Of a stretch of DNA of 64,000 nucleotides, positions 1 through 8,185 are shown piece by piece. Where the stretch lies: NCBI RefSeq assembly GCF_038396635.1, contig NZ_CP121687.1:1674001-1738000 (forward strand). The letters are read 5' to 3'. The first letter of the stretch is position 1, and each line of letters opens with the position of its first letter. The position numbers and the translations under genes are program-made. Source of the DNA: Defluviitalea saccharophila (GTDB lineage: Bacteria; Bacillota; Clostridia; Lachnospirales; Defluviitaleaceae). Under the pieces are notes generated by a model. It ran no database searches. It was not told the origin of the DNA and worked only from the letters and a program-made list of their open reading frames with translations.

Positions 1-1
1 C

Positions 2-415
2 TCCCAATGCAGCAATTGACTCATAAGCCCCCTCTAAATCAGCGGAATCATATAAGGTAACAACCTCTATACCTAAATCCTCCAGCTTTTTATGGGTTTC
101 TTCTTTAAAGTTTGCCGTTGCAATAACGATATCTGCATCCAGTTCAACGATTTTTTCTACACTGGGATCAATTAAAGAACCTATACTTGGAACCTGTTTG
201 GCTTCTTCCGGATAATCGCAGTAATCGGTTCTTCCAACCAAAACATCCTCTTTTCCTAAAGCATAAATAAGTTCAGTAATACTGGGGGCTACAGAAACGA
301 TTTTCTTTTGTTCTTCAGTTTTTTGCGGATTAGTGCTGCCGCTGCATCCAGCAATAATTCCTAAAATAACGATCATCATAAAGATTTTCAGTGACTCTTT
401 TATTATTTTTTTCAT
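2..415 (-). CDS. ABC transporter substrate-binding lipoprotein, BtuF/FhuD-like (partial, N-terminal part)
   Basis: Predicted extracellular lipoprotein that captures a corrinoid or iron complex for an ABC importer. My translation shows a basic N-terminus, a hydrophobic stretch and a lipobox ending IIAGC at about residue 23. A BtuF-type start of the mature domain follows (IVSVAPSITELIYALG), then VGRTDYCDYPEEA, which is typical of the helical-backbone metal-receptor fold. The gene runs off the left edge, so only about 138 residues are visible. I prefer the ATG at 415 because AAAGGG lies 8 nt upstream; an in-frame ATG at 421 is too close to that site. It is preceded on the same strand by a cobalamin riboswitch and terminator, so the likely substrate is a cobamide. 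Substrate assignment is inference from the riboswitch. Confidence 0.85.
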   Translation of the reverse strand, partial: MKKIIKESLKIFMMIVILGIIAGCSGSTNPQKTEEQKKIVSVAPSITELIYALGKEDVLVGRTDYCDYPEEAKQVPSIGSLIDPSVEKIVELDADIVIATANFKEETHKKLEDLGIEVVTLYDSADLEGAYESIAALG

Positions 416-449
416 ATTCATTACCCTTTCCTTTCTATGTATTAATTCA

Positions 450-515
450 TGCATTCTGTCCAGAGGGCTTTTAATTGCATAGGAAACCCCTCAGGATTTC
501 CTATGCAATTAAAAA
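450..515. repeat. Palindromic repeat element, copy A
   Basis: A 66-bp element whose core is a perfect 16-bp inverted repeat (471-486 with 497-512, loop 487-496). It aligns along its length with a second element at 5621-5687, including the leader TGCATyCTGyCCAsAGGGC. Stem differences between the two copies are compensatory. It lies in the 5' leader of the substrate-binding protein gene, between the riboswitch terminator and the ribosome binding site. Confidence 0.75.
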
Positions 516-540
516 GGCAGTACATCATAGACGTACTGCC
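511..540 (-). terminator. Intrinsic terminator downstream of the cobalamin riboswitch
   Basis: On the minus strand GGCAGTAC, a 9-nt loop and GTACTGCC are followed directly by TTTTT. Its position between the riboswitch and the lipoprotein gene makes it the probable expression platform, giving termination when cobalamin is bound. Confidence 0.8.
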
Positions 541-628
541 ACTAGAACACTTATAACTATACAATAAAATCACATAGTTAACGGACTCTAATAGACTTTC
601 CCTCCGAAAGTTTATTACATCACTCATT

Positions 629-781
629 TAGGCAGGTCTCCTGACTTATGATTCATCCTTGTCTTTCCCTTCCCCTAGAAAAAGAGCTTCTAGAGTGGCT
701 TTAAAGACTCGTCATCAAATACAGTAGCGGGGGCTGTTACGGATTCTAACCGTATTCCCTTTTCACCTTAAAAGGCACCTA
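629..781 (-). promoter_or_regulatory. Cobalamin riboswitch
   Basis: Read on the minus strand, the region starts GGTGCC, continues AAAAGGGAA, then a variant B12 box region (AACAGCCCCCGCTACTGTA). It closes with the conserved CAGGAGACCTGCC. This order and these motifs are those of the adenosylcobalamin/cobalamin riboswitch class. It controls the downstream ABC substrate-binding gene. It begins just after the end of the chemoreceptor gene, and I see no strong promoter in the short gap. Either a promoter sits in the 3' end of that gene or the two are co-transcribed. Confidence 0.93.
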
Positions 782-803
782 AATGAACTATTAAGTTAAT
801 GGA

Positions 804-2582
804 TTATTGAAGTTTGAATCTTTCTACCGCTTTCATAAGTTTTTCTTTTCCTATCTTTACCTCTTCTGTTTGTTCTGCTATTCCAGTAACTTTATCTGCA
901 ATGATTGCCGTATTTTCAGCCACATTGGTAATTCCACTGGCTCCTTCATTGGTCGCTGAAGCAATTTCTTCAATAGCTTTCATCATATTCTGTATGGAAG
1001 CCAATAATTCCTCCGATGTAGCACTGAAATCTGTAATAATATCACTTACATTTTCTGCATCATTTTGATATTTATCTGTTGCTTCCAGCATCAATCCATA
1101 ATCTTCTTTTACATCTGAAGAAACGAATTCCATTAATTTATTGGAAGTAGAAGACAGATTATTTACTGAGTTTTGAACCGTTTTTATGATTTCCTGTATT
1201 TCCATTGCAGTAGATCCAGAGCTTTCAGCCAGCTTTCCGATTTCGCCTGCAACCACCGCAAAGCCTCTGCCTGCTTCTCCTGCTCTGGCTGCCTCTATAG
1301 CTGCATTTAATGCCAAAAGATTGGTTTGAGAAGTAATTTGAAGAATCGCATTGGATAAGGCAGTGATTTGTTCTACCGATTTTGATTCTTCAATTGCTTT
1401 TTCCAGGGCTAGTTTTGCTTCTTCCAGGATATTCATCGCATTATCTTGAGAAGATAGAACTTTTTCCCTTAATGTGCTTGCTCTTTCTCGAATTTCTTCA
1501 ACGGTTCTGGCACCGTCCTGTGCCTTTAACGCAATGGAATTTGCAGCATTTTCAATTTCAACAGCAGTTGCATTCATTTCCTCGGAAGATGCCGCTGTTT
1601 CTTCCATTCCTGCTGAAATTTCTTCTGTTGTGGATGCCACTTCGTCTATTTGTCCCTTTAGCATATCGATATTTGTATCAACTTCTAAAACTGCCTCCAT
1701 AGATTTATTGGATTCAGTTACAATATCTTGAACCATGCTTCTAAGGGTCGTGATCATCTGCTGCAGAGACCTTGAAATAAGGCCTATTTCATCTTTATAT
1801 TTTTGGTATTTGCTTGGCATATCAACAGTTAAATCTCCCTTGGAGATCTGTTCGATAATCTTTGAAGCTTCCTTGATTGGCTTTGATATTTTCTTCCCTA
1901 CAAAGACGGAGACCATCACAAATATAATTCCAACTAAAAGGGACATGACCCCAAGAATTGTAATTTGTCTGCTGATTTGGCTTCTCATTTCTACTTTCTT
2001 AGCATTAATTACCGCATCGATATCGTCCGTATAGTTTCCTGTTCCTATAACCCATCCAAAAGGTTTAAACTCTAATGAATAACTGCGCTTAGGCAGGGGA
2101 TCCGTCTGCCCCTCTTTTGGGAAGTGGTAATCTGAAAAACCGCCGCCTTCCTGCATTCCGTTTTTTAGTATTTCTTTGATATAATAGGTACCATTGCTGT
2201 CTTGTGCTTCATAACGATTGGTACCTTCTGTCTTGCTTCCGTATAATACTACATTAACCCCTTCAGTTGTGTCAATCCAAAAATAGCCGTTTTCACCGTA
2301 ACGTATCTCTCTGATCATATCGGCTGCCGCTTTTTTGGCTTCTTCTAAGGTCATTTCTCCTTTATCCACTTTATCGCTATATTGTTGTAATATGCTGGTA
2401 GCATTTTGCACCTGAGTTGAAATCAGATTATCAAAGCTGTCTCTCATGCTTTTTTCCATCACCGCTAAGGACGCATTTTGTGTACCGATAATCAGTGAAA
2501 GGGATATGGCACCCAGTAATAATACCAGTACGAAGGTATTAAACAAGGACAGTAGTATGATTTTCGTTTCAATTTTTTTCAT
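804..2582 (-). CDS. Methyl-accepting chemotaxis protein with single Cache sensor domain
   Basis: Transmembrane chemoreceptor of 592 residues. Domain order: TM1 (about 8-32), an extracellular single-Cache domain (about 35-185, with [13 protein letters not shown] and [11 protein letters not shown], both typical of sCache_2), TM2 (about 208-230), HAMP, then a long cytoplasmic coiled coil. The signalling tip reads [20 protein letters not shown] followed by [16 protein letters not shown]. It signals to CheA/CheW. No CheR-docking pentapeptide is visible at the C-terminus. The ATG is preceded by AAGGGGCGG. The cobalamin riboswitch of the next gene begins about 20 nt beyond the stop. Ligand unknown; sCache_2 receptors often bind small organic acids, but nothing here decides that. 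Confidence 0.95.
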   Translation of the reverse strand: MKKIETKIILLSLFNTFVLVLLLGAISLSLIIGTQNASLAVMEKSMRDSFDNLISTQVQNATSILQQYSDKVDKGEMTLEEAKKAAADMIREIRYGENGYFWIDTTEGVNVVLYGSKTEGTNRYEAQDSNGTYYIKEILKNGMQEGGGFSDYHFPKEGQTDPLPKRSYSLEFKPFGWVIGTGNYTDDIDAVINAKKVEMRSQISRQITILGVMSLLVGIIFVMVSVFVGKKISKPIKEASKIIEQISKGDLTVDMPSKYQKYKDEIGLISRSLQQMITTLRSMVQDIVTESNKSMEAVLEVDTNIDMLKGQIDEVASTTEEISAGMEETAASSEEMNATAVEIENAANSIALKAQDGARTVEEIRERASTLREKVLSSQDNAMNILEEAKLALEKAIEESKSVEQITALSNAILQITSQTNLLALNAAIEAARAGEAGRGFAVVAGEIGKLAESSGSTAMEIQEIIKTVQNSVNNLSSTSNKLMEFVSSDVKEDYGLMLEATDKYQNDAENVSDIITDFSATSEELLASIQNMMKAIEEIASATNEGASGITNVAENTAIIADKVTGIAEQTEEVKIGKEKLMKAVERFKLQ

Positions 2583-2787
2583 TAGAATCCGCCCCTTATA
2601 TCTTATTATTTTAATATCCTAAATTAATCTTAACCCTAGTTTTTTTGTTGGTCAAGTTCAAAATTTTACAATTTTTGCATACATTTCCCGACTATTCCTA
2701 TATATTTAATCCCTTTTTCCCCATATTTTTTATTAATGTTTAAATTTTAAACTATTTTCTTTTATTTTGCAACATCGTTTAATTGCC

Positions 2788-2817
2788 AAAAAAGCTGTTG
2801 GTTTTTACCAACAGCTT
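2788..2817 (-). terminator. Terminator of rubrerythrin gene
   Basis: On the minus strand AAGCTGTTGG, loop taaaaa (positions 2802-2807) and CCAACAGCTT run into TTTTTT. The rest of 2583-2787 is AT-rich and should hold the chemoreceptor promoter, but I could not pick a convincing -35/-10 pair. Confidence 0.9.
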
Positions 2818-2829
2818 CTGCAATTTTAA

Positions 2830-3384
2830 CTATTTAAATTCTTTAAATACTTCCTTCTTAGCTCCACAGACTGGACATACATCCGGCGATTCATCCAAAA
2901 CCGTATAACCGCAAACAGGACATATATAAACCGCCTCAAAGTCATAATCTTTCCCCGCCCTCGCGCTTTCTTGCGCTTCTTTAAACATTTTTGCATGAAT
3001 TTTTTCAGCCTCCAGTGCATAGTGGAAGGAACGCTTTGCACCTTTTTCGTCTTGAAATTCTGCAGTCTGCAGATAAACCGGATACATTTGTTCTACTTCA
3101 TGGAGCTCCCCATCAATACCGCCTTGGAGATTTTCTACGGTACTTCCAATGCCAAAAACTCCTCCTGCAGGAACCGTATAGTCTCCTTTTTGCTCTTTTA
3201 ATACATTGAAATGATTATTGGCATGAACATATTCCGCATACCCTATAGCTTCAAAAAGAGTTCCTATTTTGGGAAATCCCTCTTTTCTTGCTGCCTCACC
3301 CCAAATCAGATAGCGCATATGAGCCATGCTTTCTCCACCATAAGCAGAACGTAAAAAGTCAGCAGTCATTGCATTATTAACCAT
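2830..3384 (-). CDS. Rubrerythrin (peroxide-scavenging diiron protein)
   Basis: Cytoplasmic NAD(P)H-dependent peroxidase of anaerobes, 184 residues. The N-terminal four-helix ferritin-like domain carries the diiron ligands (E18 in GGESMAHMRY, E50/H53-type residues in YAEYVHANNHF, ELHEVEQMYP, and ALEAEKIHAK). The C-terminal rubredoxin-like domain has two CPVCG knuckles (YICPVCGYTV and PDVCPVCGAK) that bind one iron. Start chosen at ATG 3384 behind GGAGGAG. Single-gene unit with its own terminator. Consistent with an obligate anaerobe that meets occasional oxygen or peroxide. Confidence 0.96.
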   Translation of the reverse strand: MVNNAMTADFLRSAYGGESMAHMRYLIWGEAARKEGFPKIGTLFEAIGYAEYVHANNHFNVLKEQKGDYTVPAGGVFGIGSTVENLQGGIDGELHEVEQMYPVYLQTAEFQDEKGAKRSFHYALEAEKIHAKMFKEAQESARAGKDYDFEAVYICPVCGYTVLDESPDVCPVCGAKKEVFKEFK

Positions 3385-3639
3385 AAGACTCCTCCTTCTT
3401 TAGTACTCTTAAATTCATCTTAGTTAGATTACGCAAATTATGCTGCCTTTATACATTAATCTCGTCCTCCACTTTGATTCTTTTCTATTAATGTACCCCT
3501 TGCTGAGATTTTTGTCAAATCACTGTAAATCTCCCTAGTAAATATGCATAAACGTAATATTTTCTTTTTTCTAAATATGTGGAAAATGTCCTCTTTTTGT
3601 TTTATAATAGGATTACTAATAAAGATCGGAGGACAAACT

Positions 3640-4749
3640 ATGCGCCTGGTCCCAATAGAATGCTTAAACGGCGGAGAAATTATAGCCAAGACGATTATTG
3701 ATGAAACTGGCAGCAGATTGCTTTCTAGAAATACCAGTTTCAAGCCTTATTATAAACAAAAATTAGTTGAAAGAGGAATTGAAAAAATATATATTGCCGA
3801 TGAGTTGTCCGAAGGCATTGAAAGTAAAGACGTCATTTCTGAAAAGGTTAGGGTAGAAACCATTGATTTGGTAAAAGATATGGTTTCTTTATTCAAAGCG
3901 ACTCAGCAGATAGATGTCAACAGGCTGGAAGATTCCGTTATTAGGATTATAGAAGACATCTTAAACAATAAAGAAATCTTATATGATATGGTAGATATTA
4001 AAACCAAAGACAACTACACCTATTGCCATTGTGTGAATGTATCTGTTCTATGTGTAATGCTTGGAAGAAAAATGGGCGCAAATAGATCCTACTTAAAGAA
4101 GTTAGCTTTAGGGGGGCTTCTTCATGACTTTGGAAAGATATTAATTCCTGATGAAATATTAAATAAGCCCTTAAAATTATCTAATACGGAGTTTGATTTG
4201 GTAAAGCTCCATCCCTTTCAAGGCTATCAAATATTTAAAGACCATCCTTTATTAACTCCCATAAGTAAAGCCATGATTCTGATGCATCATGAGCAAATCA
4301 GCGGTGAAGGATATCCCCTTGGAGTCCCTCGGGATAAAATCCCCGAAGGGGCTAAAATTTGTGCGATCTGCGACGTATTTGATGCAATGACCAGTAAACG
4401 TATTCACAGGGATCCCTATACAATTATTGATACTTTAAATGAAATGGAGAAAATGACAAGATATCATTTAGATCCTGATATTTTTAAAATATTTAGAAGT
4501 ATCATATGTTATTATCCTGTGGGTACTACTGTTTTACTAACTGACGAGACAATTGCTATTGTAGAAAAGAACAAAACCGAATCGATCAGTCAGCCTACTG
4601 TGAGAGTAATCTATGATTTAAAATCTCAGCAAGAGCTTTTTAAACGACTGGATTTGATGCTTTGTGACGATGTCAAAATAAAAAGAGAGTTAATTCCGGA
4701 AGAATATATGAATAACCCATCCATCTTAAGAGCCATGAAACAGTCATAA
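3640..4749 (+). CDS. HD-GYP domain protein (probable c-di-GMP phosphodiesterase)
   Basis: 369-residue cytoplasmic protein with no TM segments. A short N-terminal segment beginning MRLVPIECLNGGEIIAKTI is common in clostridial HD-GYP proteins. The HD-GYP domain follows, with the metal ligands of GGLLHDFGK, then HPFQGYQIF, MMHHEQISGEGYP (the GYP signature) and ICDVFDAMTS. The family hydrolyses cyclic di-GMP (or cGAMP) to GMP. I place the start at 3640, where GGAGG stands 7 nt upstream. A longer frame opens at 3544, but that stretch is hydrophobic, lacks a ribosome site and holds the likely -10 box (TATAAT near 3603). No receiver or sensor domain is fused, so input must come from elsewhere. Confidence 0.93.
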   Translation: MRLVPIECLNGGEIIAKTIIDETGSRLLSRNTSFKPYYKQKLVERGIEKIYIADELSEGIESKDVISEKVRVETIDLVKDMVSLFKATQQIDVNRLEDSVIRIIEDILNNKEILYDMVDIKTKDNYTYCHCVNVSVLCVMLGRKMGANRSYLKKLALGGLLHDFGKILIPDEILNKPLKLSNTEFDLVKLHPFQGYQIFKDHPLLTPISKAMILMHHEQISGEGYPLGVPRDKIPEGAKICAICDVFDAMTSKRIHRDPYTIIDTLNEMEKMTRYHLDPDIFKIFRSIICYYPVGTTVLLTDETIAIVEKNKTESISQPTVRVIYDLKSQQELFKRLDLMLCDDVKIKRELIPEEYMNNPSILRAMKQS

Positions 4750-4780
4750 AAAAAATAAGACCTCTATTGGTCTTATAAAG
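4750..4780 (-). terminator. Terminator of the Gln/Met/Pro-Tyr-rich protein gene
   Basis: TAAGACC and GGTCTTA flank a short loop. On the minus strand the stem is followed by TTTTTTTT. On the plus strand there is no T-run, so it serves the leftward gene at 4793-5473, although it begins directly after the HD-GYP stop codon. Confidence 0.85.
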
Positions 4781-4792
4781 AATACAACTATT

Positions 4793-5473
4793 TTAGTAAT
4801 AGTAAGGATATGGGTATTGATAGTATGGGTATTGGTAGTATGGATAGCCGTATCCATAGAAAAAGTCATAGGGGTATCTTCTGCGATATCTTTGTCTTCT
4901 TCCGAATAATTCAGAAAGTAAAAGTGCTCCTGTAAGAGAACGAACGAGACGATTTCTAGGTATTCTTTGTCTGTCCATATCAGATTCTTCTAATACTTCT
5001 GGCATGTCATTGACTACTCTTTCATAAATTTTATCTACCATTCGTTCTATAGCTTCTCGATCAGGATATTCATCGTACATGGGGCTTCCATCATAATCCA
5101 TTCGGTTGCATTCATCGTCTATATGTTTTAGTATTCTTTGATTTAATTCCGGATGCATTCTTTTTAAATACTCTCTATCTCTATCATCCATTTCATCCAT
5201 ATAATAGAGAGGCATGGTTTGCTGCATACCTGGTTGGCACATTCCAGGCTGATACATCCCCGGTTGATACATTCCCGGATACATCCCTGATTGCGGCATC
5301 ATGGTATCTTGCATGCCTGGCTGATGCATCATTGGTTGCTGCATCATTGGTTGTTGCATCATAGGCTGCTGGTTCATAGGTTGCTGCATCATTGGCTGTT
5401 GATTCATGGGTTGTTGGCCGGCTGGCTGCTGATTGCCTTGGTAGTGTCTATCTTGTTCAAAGTTTTGAGGCAT
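4793..5473 (-). CDS. Low-complexity Gln/Met/Pro-rich, Tyr-rich C-terminal protein, possibly spore-coat-like
   Basis: 226 residues, family not recognised. Residues 15-50 are reiterated QQPM / MMQQP units. Residues 52-85 carry GMYQPGM-type repeats with one Cys (GMCQPGM). A charged middle part (about 92-165, containing DRDREYLKRMHPELNQ and a PDREAIERMVDKIYERV helix) could fold. The end is Arg-rich and then almost pure Tyr/Pro (YPYYQYPYYQYPYPYYY). No signal peptide or TM segment. Met/Gln/Pro- and Tyr-rich tails of this kind occur in spore-coat and other cross-linked structural proteins, so a coat role is a guess. The middle domain is the best handle for homology. ATG follows AGGAGG. Confidence 0.8.
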   Translation of the reverse strand: MPQNFEQDRHYQGNQQPAGQQPMNQQPMMQQPMNQQPMMQQPMMQQPMMHQPGMQDTMMPQSGMYPGMYQPGMYQPGMCQPGMQQTMPLYYMDEMDDRDREYLKRMHPELNQRILKHIDDECNRMDYDGSPMYDEYPDREAIERMVDKIYERVVNDMPEVLEESDMDRQRIPRNRLVRSLTGALLLSELFGRRQRYRRRYPYDFFYGYGYPYYQYPYYQYPYPYYY

Positions 5474-5546
5474 CTCTCTTCCTCCTTATTCTATATTTAT
5501 TATTCAATAACAATATATGCATTATATTCCATTTGGTTCGTGTCAA

Positions 5547-5687
5547 GAAAAAGTTTCGCTTGCGAAACTCTCGCGCCGAGCACGGTCGGCAATGCCAACA
5601 AAATTCAATATACGCGAGTGTGCATCCTGCCCACAGGGCTTTTTATTGTATAAGAAATTCATAGGAATTTCTTATACAATAAAAAAA
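5547..5687. repeat. Structured intergenic element, palindromic repeat copy B
   Basis: The 65-bp 3' part (5621-5687) is homologous to copy A at 450-515. It has a perfect 20-bp inverted repeat (5641-5660 with 5665-5684) around a 4-nt loop. The preceding 75 bp are GC-richer than their surroundings and full of short complementary segments: GTTTCGC/GCGAAAC, CTCGCG with CGCGAG about 40 nt apart, CCGA/TCGG, GGC/GCC and GCCC/GGGC. Whether it acts as an RNA or as a mobile repeat is not decidable here. No protein-coding signal. Confidence 0.7.
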
Positions 5688-5708
5688 TCCCTAAATAATT
5701 AGGGATTT
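5681..5708 (-). terminator. Terminator of the aminopeptidase-phosphorylase operon
   Basis: Minus strand AAATCCCTAA, loop TTAT, TTAGGGATTT, followed by more T residues. It lies 10 nt past the phosphorylase stop and abuts repeat copy B. Confidence 0.85.
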
Positions 5709-5717
5709 TTTGTCGTT

Positions 5718-8162
5718 CTAATCTGCTGAGACATGAATAGGCTCTAAGTGCCAAATTTCTTCTGCATATTCTTTTATTGTTCTGTCGCTGGAAAACTTTC
5801 CGCTTTTAGCTGTATTCATGATTTGCATTTTCGTCCAGTTTTCTCTGTTCTGATAAGCTTCAACGATTCTTCTGTGAGCCTGTGCGTAACTTTCAAAATC
5901 TTTTAATATAAAATATTCGTCTCTTCCATTTAATAAACTATCATAGATTTCTCTAAACAATTCTGGATTTTGCGGACACAAAAATCCATTAATAAGTTGT
6001 GTTAAAACTAATCTAACATCCTGGTTTGTATTATAAACATCCCAAGGATTATAGCTTCCATTTCTGTAATACTCAATTACTTGATCCGCCGTCAAACCAA
6101 AGATAAAGATATTTTCATCTCCAACTTCTTCTTTGATTTCTATATTGGCGCCATCCAGGGTACCTATGGTAACTGCTCCGTTTAGCATAAACTTCATATT
6201 GCCTGTTCCCGATGCTTCTTTACTAGCTGTTGAGATCTGTTCGCTGATGTCCGCAGCTGGGAAGAGCTTTTCAGCACTGGATACATTGTAGTTTTCTATA
6301 AATACAACTTTTATTTTGCCATTAATGCTCTCATCTTTATTAATGACATCCGCAACTGTATTGATCAGTTTAATAATCATTTTTGCTCTTCCATATCCCG
6401 GTGCAGCCTTTGCCCCAAAGATGAAGGTACGAGGATAGAATTCCATATCAGGATGGGCTTTTAATTGATTATACAAATGCATAATATGAAGCACATTAAG
6501 GAGCTGTCTCTTATACTCATGAAGTCTCTTGATCTGAATATCGTAAATAGAATTTGGATCTATATCAATATTGTTATGCTTCTTGATGTATTCTGCTAAT
6601 CTCACCTTGTTTTCATACTTGATTTCCATAAATCTCTTTCTAAACGCTTCATCTTCTTTATATGGAATAAGTTTTTGAAGTTCCGATAAATTTGTAAGCC
6701 ATCCATCGCCTATGGTTTGTGTAATGAGTTCTGCAAGCTTTGGATTCGCTTTTGCAAGCCATCTTCTTTGAGTGATACCATTGGTTTTATTATTAAACTT
6801 ATACGGATATAATTCATAGAAGTCTTTTAATTCCTGATGCTTAAGAATTTCCGTATGCAGTGCAGCTACTCCATTTACTGAGTGACTTCCTACGATAGCC
6901 AGCCATGCCATTTTAACTTGACCATCGGATATAATCGCCATACGTCTGATTCTTTCATGATCGTCTTTGTAACGAATCATAAGCTCAAGACAGAATCTGC
7001 GGTTAATTTCTTCTATGATTTGATAAATTCTTGGAAGCAATCGGCTAAATAATTCAACCGGCCACTTTTCAAGGGCTTCTGACATTATTGTATGGTTTGT
7101 ATATCCACAAACCTGTGTTGTAATATCCCATGCTTCATCCCAGGATAAATCTTCTTCGTCTAAAAGGATTCTCATCAGTTCAGCTACTGCCATGGAAGGA
7201 TGGGTGTCGTTAAGCTGGAAAGCCACTTTCTTAGGTAAGTCTCTTAAATCTTTGTGTTTTGCTTTAAATTTCTTTACTGCCGTTTGCACGCTGGCAGAGA
7301 TGAAAAAGTACTGCTGTTTTAATCTAAGCTCTTTACCCTGTATATGATTATCATTTGGATATAATACTTCTACGATGGTTTCTGCCAAATATTGCTGCTC
7401 TACTGCTTTTTGATAATCCCCTTGGTCAAATTTCTTAAAATCAAATTTTATAATCGCTCTTGCATCCCATAATCTTAAAGTGTTTACCGTGTAATTATTA
7501 TATCCTAAAATCGGAATATCATAGGGAACCGCTATAATCGTTTGACAATTTTCCTGGATGAATCTATCTTCTCCATTTGGTTTCTTTTCAACTCTGACCG
7601 TTCCTCCGAATTTTACTTCGCACGCATACTCAGAGCGTCTGATTTCCCATGGATTACCGTTTTCAAGCCAGTTGTCCGGCTGTTCCACCTGATACCCATC
7701 AACAATTTTTTGTTCAAATATGCCATGTCTATATCTAATACCACAGCCATAGGCAGGGTATTCCAAAGTAGCGAGAGAATCCAGGAAACAAGCAGCAAGT
7801 CTTCCTAAGCCCCCGTTTCCAAGGCCTGGATCGGGTTCTTCTTCTTCAATGTCATTATAGTTGATTCCCAATTCTGCCAGAGCCTCTTCAACTTCCTTCT
7901 TTGCCATCAAATTGATTAAATTGTTTCCAAGAGCACGACCCATTAAAAATTCCATGGATAAATAGTAAACTACTTTACCATCTTTTTCTTCGTAGGTTTT
8001 ATGGGTAGCAATCCAGCGATCGGTAATTAGATCTCGAAGTGCAAAGACAACTGCTTGATAAATTTGTTGCTTTGTTGCCGTCTCAATGGTCTTTCTCTTT
8101 AATGTTTTAACGTTCTCTAACACTTGTCGTTTAAATTCTGCCTTATTAAAATCCAAATTCAA
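5718..8162 (-). CDS. glgP: Glycogen/starch/alpha-glucan phosphorylase (GT35, long form)
   Basis: PLP-dependent enzyme that phosphorolyses the non-reducing ends of alpha-1,4-glucans to glucose-1-phosphate. 814 residues, the usual length of the glycogen phosphorylase family. Motifs seen: EEEPDPGLGNGGLGRLAACF near the N-terminus, QLNDTHPSMAVAELMR, NVSSAEKLFPAADISEQIS and the PLP-lysine segment EASGTGNMKFMLNGA. I place the start at the TTG at 8162, because GGAGGG lies 7 nt upstream. An upstream TTG at 8195 overlaps the previous gene and has no ribosome site. The start is 24 nt after the aminopeptidase stop, so the two are co-transcribed. A second, shorter GT35 enzyme is at 43225-44841, in a different regulatory setting. 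Confidence 0.96.
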   Translation of the reverse strand: MNLDFNKAEFKRQVLENVKTLKRKTIETATKQQIYQAVVFALRDLITDRWIATHKTYEEKDGKVVYYLSMEFLMGRALGNNLINLMAKKEVEEALAELGINYNDIEEEEPDPGLGNGGLGRLAACFLDSLATLEYPAYGCGIRYRHGIFEQKIVDGYQVEQPDNWLENGNPWEIRRSEYACEVKFGGTVRVEKKPNGEDRFIQENCQTIIAVPYDIPILGYNNYTVNTLRLWDARAIIKFDFKKFDQGDYQKAVEQQYLAETIVEVLYPNDNHIQGKELRLKQQYFFISASVQTAVKKFKAKHKDLRDLPKKVAFQLNDTHPSMAVAELMRILLDEEDLSWDEAWDITTQVCGYTNHTIMSEALEKWPVELFSRLLPRIYQIIEEINRRFCLELMIRYKDDHERIRRMAIISDGQVKMAWLAIVGSHSVNGVAALHTEILKHQELKDFYELYPYKFNNKTNGITQRRWLAKANPKLAELITQTIGDGWLTNLSELQKLIPYKEDEAFRKRFMEIKYENKVRLAEYIKKHNNIDIDPNSIYDIQIKRLHEYKRQLLNVLHIMHLYNQLKAHPDMEFYPRTFIFGAKAAPGYGRAKMIIKLINTVADVINKDESINGKIKVVFIENYNVSSAEKLFPAADISEQISTASKEASGTGNMKFMLNGAVTIGTLDGANIEIKEEVGDENIFIFGLTADQVIEYYRNGSYNPWDVYNTNQDVRLVLTQLINGFLCPQNPELFREIYDSLLNGRDEYFILKDFESYAQAHRRIVEAYQNRENWTKMQIMNTAKSGKFSSDRTIKEYAEEIWHLEPIHVSAD

Positions 8163-8185
8163 AGCAAATCCCTCCAAATTAATTC

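Noticed and set aside
442-627. 61-codon minus-strand frame between the cobalamin riboswitch and the lipoprotein gene
   Set aside because: It overlaps the riboswitch terminator and repeat copy A, has no ribosome site and unremarkable composition; it is leader RNA.
4793-5473. CRISPR array or DNA tandem repeat
   Set aside because: The repetition is codon-level (Gln-Gln-Pro-Met) with no uniform spacers; it is protein low complexity.
5291-5653. Plus-strand frame with His/Leu repeats (HHWLLHHWLL)
   Set aside because: Antisense image of the QQPM repeats of the real gene at 4793-5473.
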